A stretch of 64,000 nucleotides of DNA from positions 17,734 through 81,733 of the forward strand of contig NZ_BAUW01000008.1 in the NCBI RefSeq assembly GCF_000517385.1, read 5' to 3'. Made by a program: the position numbers and the translations under genes. Below the pieces are notes generated by a model, which did not search any database, was not told where the DNA came from, and saw only the letters and a program-made list of their open reading frames with translations. Numbering within the stretch: the stretch's first letter is position 1; each line of letters starts with the position of its first letter. The stretch comes from Mesobacillus boroniphilus JCM 21738. GTDB taxonomy: Bacteria > Bacillota > Bacilli > Bacillales > Cytobacillaceae. This document shows, one piece after another, positions 27,141-36,033 of this stretch.

Positions 27141-28115
27141 TTATGGTTTAAGAATCAGCTTTCCCTTTGTCTGCCGTGATTGTAAAAGTCGATGGACTTC
27201 TGCTGCCTGCTCGAGCGAGTATACGCCCCCAATGGTCAGTTTCAATTGCCCCTTCGATAAATAACCCAGCATTTCAGCCATACTTGATTGAATCAGCGCG
27301 GGCTTTCTCATGATTTGCGGCAGGAAAAATCCTATGACAGACTGGTTCCTGGCCATCAAGGATGATGGATAAAACCGGCTTTGCTCTCCGCTGGCAACTC
27401 CATAGATAACAAGCCGCCCAAACGTGGCAAGACATTTCAAAGTTTTATTGAAAATCTCGCCGCCTGCCATTTCCAAGGCGACATCGACCCCTTTACCGCC
27501 TGTCGCTTCAAGAACCTTTTCCTCCCATCCTTGTTCAGTATAATTGATAAGAACATCAGCTCCCATATCAGCGGCCAATGCAAGTTTCTCCTCTGTGCTA
27601 GCAGTCGCTATTACTTTGCTTGCGCCTGATAGCTTGGCTAGTTGAACAGCCAGGGTGCCTACACCTCCAGCAGCTGCATGAACTAGAACTGTTTCACCTT
27701 TTTCCAGGCGCCCCATCGTTTTCAGGATGTGATAAGCGCTCAGACCTTGAAGCGGGAGTGCAACTGCCTGCTCAAATTCCATCTTCTCTGACAATGGAAT
27801 CAGCCCGCGGCTGTCAGCCAGGGCAAACTCAGCGTAACCTCCTGATTCGATCAAGGTAACAACGCGGTCACCTTTCTTGACATTTGTTACTGATTCTCCT
27901 ATTTCAACAACTACCCCAGCAATCTCCGCTCCAGGGATAAACGGCAGTTTAGTTGGAACCACATACTGTCCTTCTCTTCTTGCTGTGTCCGCATAATTGA
28001 CACCGATAGCCTGGACTTCAATTAATACTTGGTGACCTTCAGGTACCGGACGCTCGATTTCTACTACTTGGAGAACCTCCGGACCGCCATATTCTTTCAG
28101 TTGAATTGCTTTCAT
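27141..28115 (-). CDS. NADPH:quinone oxidoreductase / zinc-less MDR alcohol dehydrogenase
   Basis: A 324-aa medium-chain reductase of the quinone oxidoreductase branch, without the catalytic Zn ligands of true alcohol dehydrogenases. GVNYADTARREGQYV, PFIPGAEIAGVVVEIG, the nucleotide motif VHAAAGGVGTLAVQLAK and RQTKGKLILKP at the end are typical. The start at 28115 has AGGAGGC just upstream. It follows the enoyl-CoA hydratase gene by about 10 bp and is probably co-transcribed. Confidence 0.88.
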   Translation of the reverse strand: MKAIQLKEYGGPEVLQVVEIERPVPEGHQVLIEVQAIGVNYADTARREGQYVVPTKLPFIPGAEIAGVVVEIGESVTNVKKGDRVVTLIESGGYAEFALADSRGLIPLSEKMEFEQAVALPLQGLSAYHILKTMGRLEKGETVLVHAAAGGVGTLAVQLAKLSGASKVIATASTEEKLALAADMGADVLINYTEQGWEEKVLEATGGKGVDVALEMAGGEIFNKTLKCLATFGRLVIYGVASGEQSRFYPSSLMARNQSVIGFFLPQIMRKPALIQSSMAEMLGYLSKGQLKLTIGGVYSLEQAAEVHRLLQSRQTKGKLILKP

Positions 28116-28126
28116 AATTTGCCTCC

Positions 28127-28917
28127 TTAGTTGCCTGTGAATTTTGGTTTTCTCTTTTCCTTGAAGCTGCAATGCCTTCTTGATGATCTTCAGTTGATAC
28201 CATCATTGTCTGTGTGATTCGTTCCTGCTCAAGAATTTCTTCAAGGGTTGCTGTCATTGAATGGTCAACCAGCTTCTTGATCATTCCATATGCTCTGGTC
28301 GGTCCATTTGCAAGCTGACCGGCAAGCTTCAGTGTTTCTTCCTGTAACTTTGCCACAGGCACGAGGTAATTGATGACTCCCAGCTGGTATAAACGCTCTG
28401 CCGGAATCGGTTCTGCAGTGAATAAGAATTGTTTTGCCAGGTGTGGACCTATCAGTCTTGGAACAAAATAGGAACCTCCACCGTCAGAGACGAGGCCAAC
28501 CTGCGAAAAGCTTAGCGCAAATTTACTGTCATCTGCCGCGATAATTAAGTCACAAGCTAAGGCTAGGTTAAAACCTGCACCAGCAGCAAAACCATGAACC
28601 GCTGCTATGATTGGCTTCTCTGCAGCTTTCATTGCAAGGATACATTCATTCAGCCTGCCGATATGGTCATAGACGCCTGCTGAGTTTGCCTGGCCCATTG
28701 TTTTTACATCGCCGCCAGCACTGAACGATCGTCCAGCGCCGGACAATACGATTACCTTTACCTCCGGGTCGTTCTGTGCTTCTCTCAATGCATCCGTCAG
28801 TTTAAGAATCATTTCGGGACTGAAGGCATTCAAGCTTTCAGGTCTGTTTAAAGTTAAGGACAGCACAGCTTCATTTTTATTAATGATCAAATGGTCACTC
28901 ATACTAACATTCGTCAA
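28127..28917 (-). CDS. Enoyl-CoA hydratase/isomerase (apparent frameshift)
   Basis: A crotonase-fold enzyme of about 263 aa that hydrates enoyl-CoA in beta-oxidation. LTLNRPESLNAFS, the oxyanion-hole phrase GRSFSAGGDV and GFAAGAGFNLALACDL are present. A candidate catalytic Glu of the family is not in the usual place (LVSDGGGSYFVPRLIG has Asp-Gly-Gly instead of the E of some hydratases), which is common in isomerase-like members. One base is missing near 28164; restoring it ends the protein with FKEKRKPKFTGN and a stop at 28127. The TTG at 28917 has AAAGGG 7 nt upstream and is the best start; GTG at 28926 is possible. Confidence 0.83.
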
Positions 28918-28956
28918 AGCGTTCACCCTTTCTCACATTTTAATAGAATCCTAAAC

Positions 28957-29745
28957 TTATTTAATCAACCAGCCGCCATCAACGAGAATGTCAGAACCCG
29001 TCATGTAAGAAGCTTCCTGTGAAGCGACAAAAGCAATCACATTCGCAATTTCCTCAGGATTCCCAGCGCGCCTAAGAGCTGTATTTCTTCTGATTGCTTT
29101 TACAAATTGGTCATTCTTCATCCCCTCCTCAGTAAGGGGTGTTTCCACAAAACCAGGTGATACTGAATTGACCCTGATCCCGTAAGGAGACAATTCCAAT
29201 GCCATTGCTTTTGTAAAATTGATGACACCAGCCTTGGCCGCACTATAATGGGGGATATGGGCACCTGCCTGGTGTCCGGATAAACTGGCTACATTCACGA
29301 TCGAACGGTTTTGGGACAAATCTTCTTCCAGCTCTGCACTATTTGCCATGAGTTTTCCGAGTGTTTTCGAGACCAGGAAAACACTTTTTAAATTCGTATT
29401 TTGTACAAAGTCCCAATCGCTTGCTGTGGTGTCCATGATTTTTGAGTGGACCGAACCGCCTGCATTATTGACAAGGACATGCAACTCGCCAAATTGCTCC
29501 TCAACGTATTGTGCTAACTCCCTGACATCTTCTTCATCTGTTACGTCAGCTGAAAAGATTTCTGCTCTGGGAAGCTTATAGCATTCATTTATTTCCAATG
29601 CTGCTCGCTCAAGCTTGGATTTCGTCCGTCCGACCATTATCACCTTTGCTCCTTCACTGGCAAACCGGGCAGCGGCTGCTTTCCCGATTCCGCTCCCTGC
29701 TCCTGTAACAAGAACCACTGATTCTGCAAACCTCAACTCTTGCAC
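28957..29745 (-). CDS. Short-chain dehydrogenase/reductase
   Basis: A 262-aa classical SDR with TGAGSGIGKAAAA, NNAGGSVHSK, VNVASLSGHQAGAHIPHYSAAKAG (Ser-Tyr-Lys) and MTGSDILVDGGWLIK. It probably acts on a 3-hydroxyacyl or alcohol intermediate. It lies between a thioesterase-like gene and the enoyl-CoA hydratase, all on the minus strand behind operator site C. Confidence 0.88.
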   Translation of the reverse strand: MQELRFAESVVLVTGAGSGIGKAAAARFASEGAKVIMVGRTKSKLERAALEINECYKLPRAEIFSADVTDEEDVRELAQYVEEQFGELHVLVNNAGGSVHSKIMDTTASDWDFVQNTNLKSVFLVSKTLGKLMANSAELEEDLSQNRSIVNVASLSGHQAGAHIPHYSAAKAGVINFTKAMALELSPYGIRVNSVSPGFVETPLTEEGMKNDQFVKAIRRNTALRRAGNPEEIANVIAFVASQEASYMTGSDILVDGGWLIK

Positions 29746-29775
29746 CTCCTATTTATAAACGGAATATTCAGTTTT

Positions 29776-30180
29776 TTAAGCGGGCAATAAATAGCTTTTC
29801 AGTCCTTCTTTCAGCAATTCTGGCAGAACATCACTCTTTTGATTTACAAAATCATAATACACAACGATTGCGTTTCCCTTTGCAATTAGCTGCTGTGTTT
29901 GCGAGCAAATAATATCATGCTCAAGCTGAAAGCTTTTTGAGCCGATTCTTGATACATAAGTTTTTACCGTTAATAACTGGTCAAAATATCCCTGGCTGAC
30001 GAAATCACATTTAGTGGAAGCTAAAATGAATTTCCAGTCATTCAATTCCATGCTGTAGCCTAGAGACTCGAAAAAACGGATCCTTGCCTCCTCCAGATAA
30101 ACAAAATAACTGGTATTGTTAATAATATGGCCGAGTGCGTCCGTCTCGCCGAATCGAGCCTGAACCTGGATTTCCTACAT
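29776..30180 (-). CDS. Hotdog acyl-CoA thioesterase (4HBT/YbgC-like) with TAG at codon 2
   Basis: A small hotdog thioesterase of about 134 aa that hydrolyses acyl-CoA. The N-terminal part RFGETDALGHI-NNTSYFVYLEEARI gives the family's Asp and helix, and the later part FQLEHDIICSQTQQLIAKGNAIVVYYDF is intact. The ATG at 30180 is ideally placed behind AAAGGAG, but the next codon is TAG; the frame is then open to the end. This is either a base-call error (for example AAG read as TAG), a non-functional gene, or another start. The gene is first in the unit behind operator site C. Confidence 0.7.
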
Positions 30181-30227
30181 TATATCGCTCCTTTACTTTC
30201 TACTTTATAAAATTAAAGTAAATTGTT

Positions 30228-30247
30228 CGTACTAACCGGTTGGTATG
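30228..30247. promoter_or_regulatory. Putative TetR-family operator, site C
   Basis: TACTAACC/GGTTGGTA at 30230-30245, 7 of 8 paired. It lies upstream of the thioesterase-SDR-hydratase-MDR unit and immediately after tetR. Confidence 0.65.
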
Positions 30248-30261
30248 TAATTGGTATAGAA

Positions 30262-30287
30262 AGAGGCTTGGCTCTAACAAGCCTCTC
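30262..30287 (-). terminator. Terminator of tetR
   Basis: GAGGCTTG / CAAGCCTC hairpin with a 7-nt loop, followed on the minus strand by TTTC. It separates tetR from the operon ahead. Confidence 0.6.
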
Positions 30288-30300
30288 CCTACATTATTCT

Positions 30301-30864
30301 TCAATTGACTTCGATTCCCTTCAGGATCATTTCGACAAAAATCTCTGCCACTTCCCGGTCTGATATCTTCCCTTGAGGATTAAACCACTGGTAGCTCCAG
30401 TTGGCAGCACCCAGTATACCAAAGGTAACAATAACGGGATTCAAATCCCTTCGAAATTCGCCGCTATTGATTCCTTCATGAATCAGTCTTTCAACGTTCA
30501 TCCTGAATTGATCCCGCTTTGCGACAATCTGGGAAAGCCTGTCATCACTTAGGTGACGCATTTCCCTGAAAAAGATTTTTGCGGATGCACCTTTGGATTT
30601 AATGCTGCTGATCAGCATATATACGATATCGAACAATTTTTGCTTGCTTGTTGACTGTTCTGTGAGAATTTCTTCCTGACGTCCTAATAACTCGTCAATA
30701 TATCTCAGGTGTATATCCATCAGTAATTCTTCTTTGCTGGAAAAGTAATAATAAAACGAACCTTTGGTCACCCCGAGTGAGTCAACAATATCCTGGATCG
30801 ATGTCTCGCTGAAGCCTTTTTTCTCAAATAATTTTATGCTGTGTGCTGTAATTTTTTCTTTCAC
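30301..30864 (-). CDS. TetR family transcriptional regulator
   Basis: A 187-aa one-component repressor. The N-terminal helix-turn-helix (KLFEKKGFSETSIQDIVDSLGVTKGSFYYYFSSKEEL, split across residues 10-50) is a textbook TetR DNA-binding domain; the rest is a helical ligand-binding domain. In Bacillus such genes (FadR/YsiA-like) control fatty-acid degradation by responding to acyl-CoA. Four similar palindromes in this window lie in front of catabolic genes and are the natural candidates for its sites, although the FadR box of B. subtilis differs. I see no matching site right before tetR itself. Confidence 0.9.
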   Translation of the reverse strand: MKEKITAHSIKLFEKKGFSETSIQDIVDSLGVTKGSFYYYFSSKEELLMDIHLRYIDELLGRQEEILTEQSTSKQKLFDIVYMLISSIKSKGASAKIFFREMRHLSDDRLSQIVAKRDQFRMNVERLIHEGINSGEFRRDLNPVIVTFGILGAANWSYQWFNPQGKISDREVAEIFVEMILKGIEVN

Positions 30865-30937
30865 TTTGCTGTCCTCGCAATCCTACTAGTCTGCACAGAA
30901 ATTATACCATATTTTACCCCCTGTCCCATTGAGGAAC

Positions 30938-31061
30938 AAAAAGCGCAAGCGCCTCGTTCAGCCCCGACAAGCGCTGGAGGCCGACAAGTGAAGTCGTTCT
31001 TTGACTTCATTGGGCGGACCGAAGCGACTCGAGGGGCTAGGCGCTGAAGCTGGATTAAGAA
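30938..31061 (+). repeat. Dispersed structured repeat, copy 3
   Basis: Begins AAAAGCGCAAGCGCC and ends GAAGCTGGATTAAG. It lies upstream of tetR, on the opposite strand to all neighbouring genes. Its central hairpin TGAAGTC-GTTCTTT-GACTTCA is perfect. Confidence 0.85.
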
Positions 31062-31121
31062 AACCTGGATAGTTATCCACATTGAAAATATTTTATAATT
31101 TCCTATTAAATAAAAAAGTAT

Positions 31122-32734
31122 TTATATACTTTTAACTTCTTCTCTTAATGCTCTGCGCAAAATCTTGCCCACACTCGTCTTTGGCAGCTGTTCACGGAAC
31201 TCTACGACGTTCGGAATCTTGTATGCCGCCATATTTTGCCGGCAAAATCCTTGATCTGAGCTTCGTCCGCTTCTTTACCGGCTTTTAGCACGATGACAGC
31301 TTTGACTGCCTCACCACGGTAATCATCCGGTATGCCAATGACAACTGCCTCCTGGACAGCTGGGTGTTCATACAATACTTCCTCGATATCGCGTGGATAA
31401 ATATTGTAGCCGCTCGCGATGATCATGTCTTTTTTCCTGTCGACAATGAAGAGATATCCGTCTTCATCTACCTTAGCGATATCTCCTGTAAAGAGCCATC
31501 CATCCCTCAATGTGTTTGCCGTCTCCTCTGGCATATTCCAGTAGCCCTTCATAACCTGCGGCCCTTTGATGATTACTTCACCCAGCTCTCCAGCTGGTAC
31601 TTCTTCTGATCCTGTTGCCAAGTCGACAACTTTGTATTCTGTTGATGGCATGCCGATGCCGACACTACCAGGTTTTCTCTCCGCAAAGCTTGGATTGCAA
31701 TGGGTTGTAGGAGATGCTTCCGACAGGCCATAGCCTTCAAGGATTTTTGAACCAGTTTTTCTTTCAAATTCTTTTAACAGCTCTACCGGCATTGGCGCAC
31801 TGCCGCTGTTGCAAATTTCTATGCTGCCGATTCCATATTCCTCTGCTTTCGGATGGTTCGTGATAGCGACGTACATCGTTGGCACACCTGGGAACATGGT
31901 CGGCTGCTCATTTTTTATCGTATTGAGGACCTCTTCCAGATCAAAGCGCGGCAACAAAATAATCTCTGCCCCTGTATAAATTGATAGATTCATACAGGCT
32001 GTCATCCCAAATACATGGAACAGGGGAATCACCGTCAACGAACGCTCCAATCCAGGTTTGATATCATTTTTGAAAAATTCATATGATTGCAGGACATTGG
32101 CAAGCAGATTCTGATGGGTCAGCATCGCTCCCTTGGATCTTCCTGTCGTTCCGCCGGTGTACTGAAGCACAGCGACATCCTCTGCTGGGTCAACATCCAC
32201 TACGGCTGTCTTGCCGCTGCTTTCTGATAAGAATGCTTCAAATTTTGTATCTGGTGCAAAAGCATGCTCAGACGGCTGGAGACTGACAACAATGATATTT
32301 CTTAGTTTGGTAGAAGCCTGAACACTCTTAACCTTGGCATAGAGCGCATCAAACACGACAATCGTTTCCGCGCATGAATCATTGAGGATATATTCAAGCT
32401 CACGTTCAACAGACATTGGGTTAACTTGTGTGACAATCCCGCCTGCGGTCAAAATGCCAAAATACGAAATGACATATTGAGGACAGTTCGGAAGCATGAT
32501 GGCAATCCTGTCTCCAGCCTCGACTCCTCTGTTTTGAAGTGCTGAGGCAAAATGTGTCACAGTCTGGGACAATTGTTCATAGGTAACTTTCCTGCCATAG
32601 AAGGATAATGCATTGTTTTGAGGATACTTCTCAGCTGATTCTCGAAGCATTTGCGGTAAAGATTTTTCAGGAATAGTGATAGTGGATGCAATGGAGTCAG
32701 GATACTTGGAAAGCCAGACATTTTTCTCGCTCAT
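31122..32734 (-). CDS. Long-chain acyl-CoA synthetase (apparent frameshift)
   Basis: An ANL-superfamily ligase of about 537 aa. [17 protein letters not shown] is the P-loop (Gly in place of the usual Ser), [10 protein letters not shown] follows, and [26 protein letters not shown] is the hinge. One A is missing from an A run near 31234; restoring it gives [15 protein letters not shown] and the catalytic Lys region [15 protein letters not shown], ending at 31122. It likely activates fatty acids for the enzymes encoded at 24.5-30 kb. It differs from the ligase at 10417, so the region has two acid-activating enzymes. Confidence 0.9.
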
Positions 32735-32774
32735 TTAATTTCCCCCATTCAAAATTTAACGTAATTGTATATGG

Positions 32775-33686
32775 CTAAAATGTCAGTCCACCGCCGTCGA
32801 CTGACAAAGTGGCACCAGTAATAAAGGAAGCTTCATCAGAGGCTAATAAGAAAAGCGCAAGCGCTTGGTCAGCCCCGACAAGCGTTGGAGGGCCGACCGG
32901 TGAAGTCGCTCTTTGACTTCATCGGGCGGATCGAAACGTCTCGAGGGGCTAGGCGCTGGAGCTAGACACTAATCTAAGTAAAAAGTTTTATACTTTCTTA
33001 TAAGAGAACAAGACCGCATTTGCGACCTCCTCAGGTGTTCCGATTCGTCCTAAAGCATTGGCCCTTGAAATAATCGGCCATTTTCGCTCATCATTTTTCC
33101 ACCCGTCGATAATTTGCGTGTCGATAACACCCGGGGCGATTGCATTTACACGGATATGGTCTCTGCCGTATTCTAACGCGGCATTTTTGGTCAGCAGGAT
33201 GACGCCGGCCTTGGATGCGTTGTAAGCGGCAAGATATTTTTGCCCTTTTATTCCAAGCAGACTAGAGGTGTTGATGATCGCTCCACCGCCGGTCTTTTTC
33301 ATCTCGGGAACAGCATATTTAATGCCGAGGAATACCCCTTTAAGGTTAATGTCAATGATCCTGTCCCAATCTTCTTCCTCGAGATCAACACTCTTAACAT
33401 CTGGATTTCCTATCCCTGCGTTATTAAAGAGAATATCCAGCTTCCCATAGGTTTCAACAGTTGCCGAAACGAGTCCTTTCACCTGTTTGGAATCGCTTAC
33501 ATTTGTTTCGATAAAAAGGGCATTCCCTCCTTGTTGTTCAATTAGCTGGGCTGTCTCTCTCCCACCTTCACAATTCACGTCCGCGAATCACCAGCTGAGC
33601 TCCTTCAGCGGCAAAGCGCAGTGCGGCTGCCCGGCTATCCCGCTGCCACCGCCAGTAATGATTGCCGTCTTGTTTTCTAATCTCAT
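32775..33686 (-). pseudogene. SDR gene interrupted by a dispersed repeat copy
   Basis: A classical SDR of about 255 aa (reconstructed) with TGGGSGI at the start, [35 protein letters not shown] and a C-terminus FITGATLSVDGGG. The last 24 codons (32775-32848) are cut off from the body of the gene by repeat copy 4 (32845-33000): the upstream part ends [14 protein letters not shown] and the continuation reads LLASDEASFITGATLSVDGG, exactly what should follow ANAVLF. Two further single-base shifts lie near 33636 (loss) and 33584 (gain) in the N-terminal part, and cause a TGA in frame. The repeat insertion is independent of any base errors, so this gene is probably truly inactive. Confidence 0.85.
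32845..33000 (+). repeat. Dispersed structured repeat, copy 4 (inside an SDR gene)
   Basis: Begins AATAAGAAAAGCGCAAGCGC and ends TTTATACTTTCTTA. The ends ATAAGAAAAG and CTTTCTTAT form a short imperfect terminal inverted repeat. It splits the SDR gene 32775-33686, so the element has inserted into a formerly intact gene. A target-site duplication is not clear. Confidence 0.88.
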
Positions 33687-33707
33687 TATATTCCCCCTAA
33701 GGCTATC

Positions 33708-33723
33708 TACTAACCGGTCGGTA
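33708..33723. promoter_or_regulatory. Putative TetR-family operator, site D
   Basis: TACTAACC/GGTCGGTA, 6 of 8 paired. It lies 22 bp upstream of the start of the interrupted SDR gene, and the sequence on its right continues TGTAC as at sites A to C (TGT). Confidence 0.55.
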
Positions 33724-33796
33724 TGTACAATTAACTTTATTATAACGTTTATATTGAAATATTCAACTATTAGTCTAAATATTCTAAATATATAAG

Positions 33797-33823
33797 AAAA
33801 AGCCCTAAAGAAACTTAGGGCTT
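33797..33823 (-). terminator. Terminator of the methyltransferase gene at 33831
   Basis: AAAGCCCTAAG / CTTAGGGCTTT-type hairpin, with T tracts on both strands. Confidence 0.75.
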
Positions 33824-33830
33824 TAGCAGT

Positions 33831-34619
33831 TTAGAGCTTAATCTTAACTGCTCTTGTTGCTACAAAGCATTTAATATACTCATCAAGTGGCCTTCTGCCG
33901 CCAAAATCGTCTTCATATAAACCAGCAATGACCAGACCTGCATTAACTTGACCCTGGATCTGATCCTCTAATGTATGGCCGAATTCAATCGTTTGATCAG
34001 AGTTCATATACTCTTCCTTTTCTTCATCTGTCAGATTATCAAGAGACGACGTAGGAATCTTATTTTTCACCACAAGGTTCCCTTTCATGTCCTCTTCATC
34101 ATCGAAAATAAATAAGAGAGGATTTGTAAATCCGGATATTAGCGTCCCTTTGTCTTTCAATACTCTTGATGCTTCATTCCAGACTTGCTGGAGATTTTCG
34201 ACGAATAAATTGGCCACTGGATGGATGATCAAGTCAAATTGCTCATCACTGAAGGCTGAAAGGTCTGTCATGCTGCATTGTAATGTACTTAAATTGAGTC
34301 CATCTCTTTTCGCAACAAACTCATCTTGTTCCAACTGTTTTTTTGAAATATCAACAACCGTAACATCAGCTCCTGCTGCAGCCAGAACAGGACCCTGCTG
34401 TCCGCCGCCTGAAGCAAGACAAAGAACTTTCAATCCTGCCAGTGATTGTGGAAACCAGCTTCTAGGAACTGGTTTTCCAGTCGTAACCGTAATTTCCCAC
34501 TCTCCCGCTTTGCTTTTGTCAATTACTTCTCTTGAAACAGCCTTAGTATAAACTGCTTCACTTTCAACCTTCTTGTCCCATGCAAGACTATTTTGTTTAA
34601 CAGCATCCATTGTATTCAC
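33831..34619 (-). CDS. Class I SAM-dependent methyltransferase
   Basis: A 262-aa cytosolic methyltransferase. The SAM motif I is LKVLCLASGGGQQGPVLA (about residues 63-80) with ADVTVVDISKKQ after it; FDLIIHPVANLF is motif IV. An N-terminal segment (LAWDKKVES..YTKAVS) is characteristic of a Bacillus/Clostridium subfamily of unknown substrate. It is monocistronic between terminators. I cannot name the substrate. Confidence 0.8.
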   Translation of the reverse strand: MNTMDAVKQNSLAWDKKVESEAVYTKAVSREVIDKSKAGEWEITVTTGKPVPRSWFPQSLAGLKVLCLASGGGQQGPVLAAAGADVTVVDISKKQLEQDEFVAKRDGLNLSTLQCSMTDLSAFSDEQFDLIIHPVANLFVENLQQVWNEASRVLKDKGTLISGFTNPLLFIFDDEEDMKGNLVVKNKIPTSSLDNLTDEEKEEYMNSDQTIEFGHTLEDQIQGQVNAGLVIAGLYEDDFGGRRPLDEYIKCFVATRAVKIKL

Positions 34620-34752
34620 CCTAACTCTCTTAATCGATTATTTTTAAATAGCAGCATATATAAAAATGGTAATCTATCATAATTATCTTGATGGTATATA
34701 GCCATTCATTATTTCCAATTGTAACCAAAAATGAAGTTGATGACAAGAAGTT

Positions 34753-34783
34753 AAAAAAGCACTGGCAATTATGCCAATGCTTT
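34753..34783 (-). terminator. Terminator after the DUF3900-like gene
   Basis: Hairpin AAAAGCATTGGCA-TAAT-TGCCAGTGCTTTT with T run, 46 bp beyond the stop of the gene at 34829. Confidence 0.8.
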
Positions 34784-34828
34784 TCTGTGTATTTAGAAAT
34801 ACAAAGTGCCTTGCTATTATGAGATAGG

Positions 34829-35890
34829 TCAGCTCTTTTGCCTGATTCTTTCAACTACAGTACCGATTTCATCCGGTTTTGCAAATTCGACTGGGGAAAA
34901 GCCTTTTTCGAAGGTAATGGTGTCGGCTTCGATCATGATCACATACTTTCCATTAACCTTTGCCAGGTGGATGCTGTCACCGTAATCAGCCAGCAACCCT
35001 TTTACCGAAATGTGGTCAAGCTTCATTTTCAGCTCAAGCTCAGGGGTATGTTCAATAAGCTGTGCAGCCGCTTCAATGACCTGCTCGGGTTCGAAGCGTT
35101 CCTGGAGCTCGCGTTTTTCGCTGGCAGCCCAAATTTCCATTGCGTTCTCCAGCTGCTCCCGTTCTTCACTTTCTGGCTCAAAGGTTTCTTCCATATGCCC
35201 GCGGACCATCTCTATGACCTGAGTCTTAACGATTTCTGGCATTGACTGGCCATACTCTACATATTTAAGGAAGTCCTCAAAATAACGTGCATGTGAGGAC
35301 TGGTTGATTTTCAGTTCATTATCCTGAATCATTCCCTCTTCTGGCATATAGGGATACTGTATTGATTTCATGTTCTTAGTCGTTATCGCCATTTCCACCT
35401 GCCGAATCAATGTCGATTCATCGGAAATAGATGCAACCTTTGGTTCAAAATCACATTTAAGGATGAACACAAATGCATCATCAAAAAACTTGCGTAGCTT
35501 TGCTCTTGCTACAATGAAAGCCCCACCTCTTACTGCGCTGGTATCTAAGTAAGCAATGGCGAATTTTTCACTCTCTTGCTGGAAGTCTTCCTTTGATTCC
35601 GCAAAACGGACACGATGGAATAGGTTGTAGTTTGGGTTGGATGTTAAATCATGGCCTTCTTCAACGATGAAATTGCCGAGCTTGGTAGGAACTTCATCTG
35701 TTTTTGGATGGCGATCTACCTTGCGCTTAACGATTTTTGCGAACTCGCCATCAAGAAAATCCTTTAAATGACTAGATTCATATTCTTCCTCATTCAATGT
35801 CTGGAAATGCTTATATCTTTTATCAGCCTGCTCGCCTTTGCCTTCTACCTGTACAACATAAAATGATAAATATTGAACTTCAAATTCCAT
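34829..35890 (-). CDS. DUF3900-like conserved protein
   Basis: A 353-aa protein without signal peptide or membrane segment. It is acidic in its middle (EETFEPESEEREQLENAME) and has a C-terminal beta-rich part with VKGLLADYGDSIHLAKVNGKYVIMIEAD. I recall this as the DUF3900 family of Bacillaceae, whose overall shape (N-terminal barrel-like part with a large accessory region) resembles nucleoid-associated NdpA/YejK proteins; the link is from memory and weak. It lies beside sbcCD, on the same strand, with about 140 bp between them. The function is unknown. Confidence 0.6.
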   Translation of the reverse strand: MEFEVQYLSFYVVQVEGKGEQADKRYKHFQTLNEEEYESSHLKDFLDGEFAKIVKRKVDRHPKTDEVPTKLGNFIVEEGHDLTSNPNYNLFHRVRFAESKEDFQQESEKFAIAYLDTSAVRGGAFIVARAKLRKFFDDAFVFILKCDFEPKVASISDESTLIRQVEMAITTKNMKSIQYPYMPEEGMIQDNELKINQSSHARYFEDFLKYVEYGQSMPEIVKTQVIEMVRGHMEETFEPESEEREQLENAMEIWAASEKRELQERFEPEQVIEAAAQLIEHTPELELKMKLDHISVKGLLADYGDSIHLAKVNGKYVIMIEADTITFEKGFSPVEFAKPDEIGTVVERIRQKS

Positions 35891-36033
35891 GTTAAAACTC
35901 CCTGCTGACGTATGTCTTTGTTCTTCCCTGTATATGAGCAGTCCACCAAACCAATTAGCCGATACCTCTGGTTATGGAGGCTGCTGAATAATCGAGAAAA
36001 CAGCACCTATTTCAAGATGCTGTATTTCTCAGT

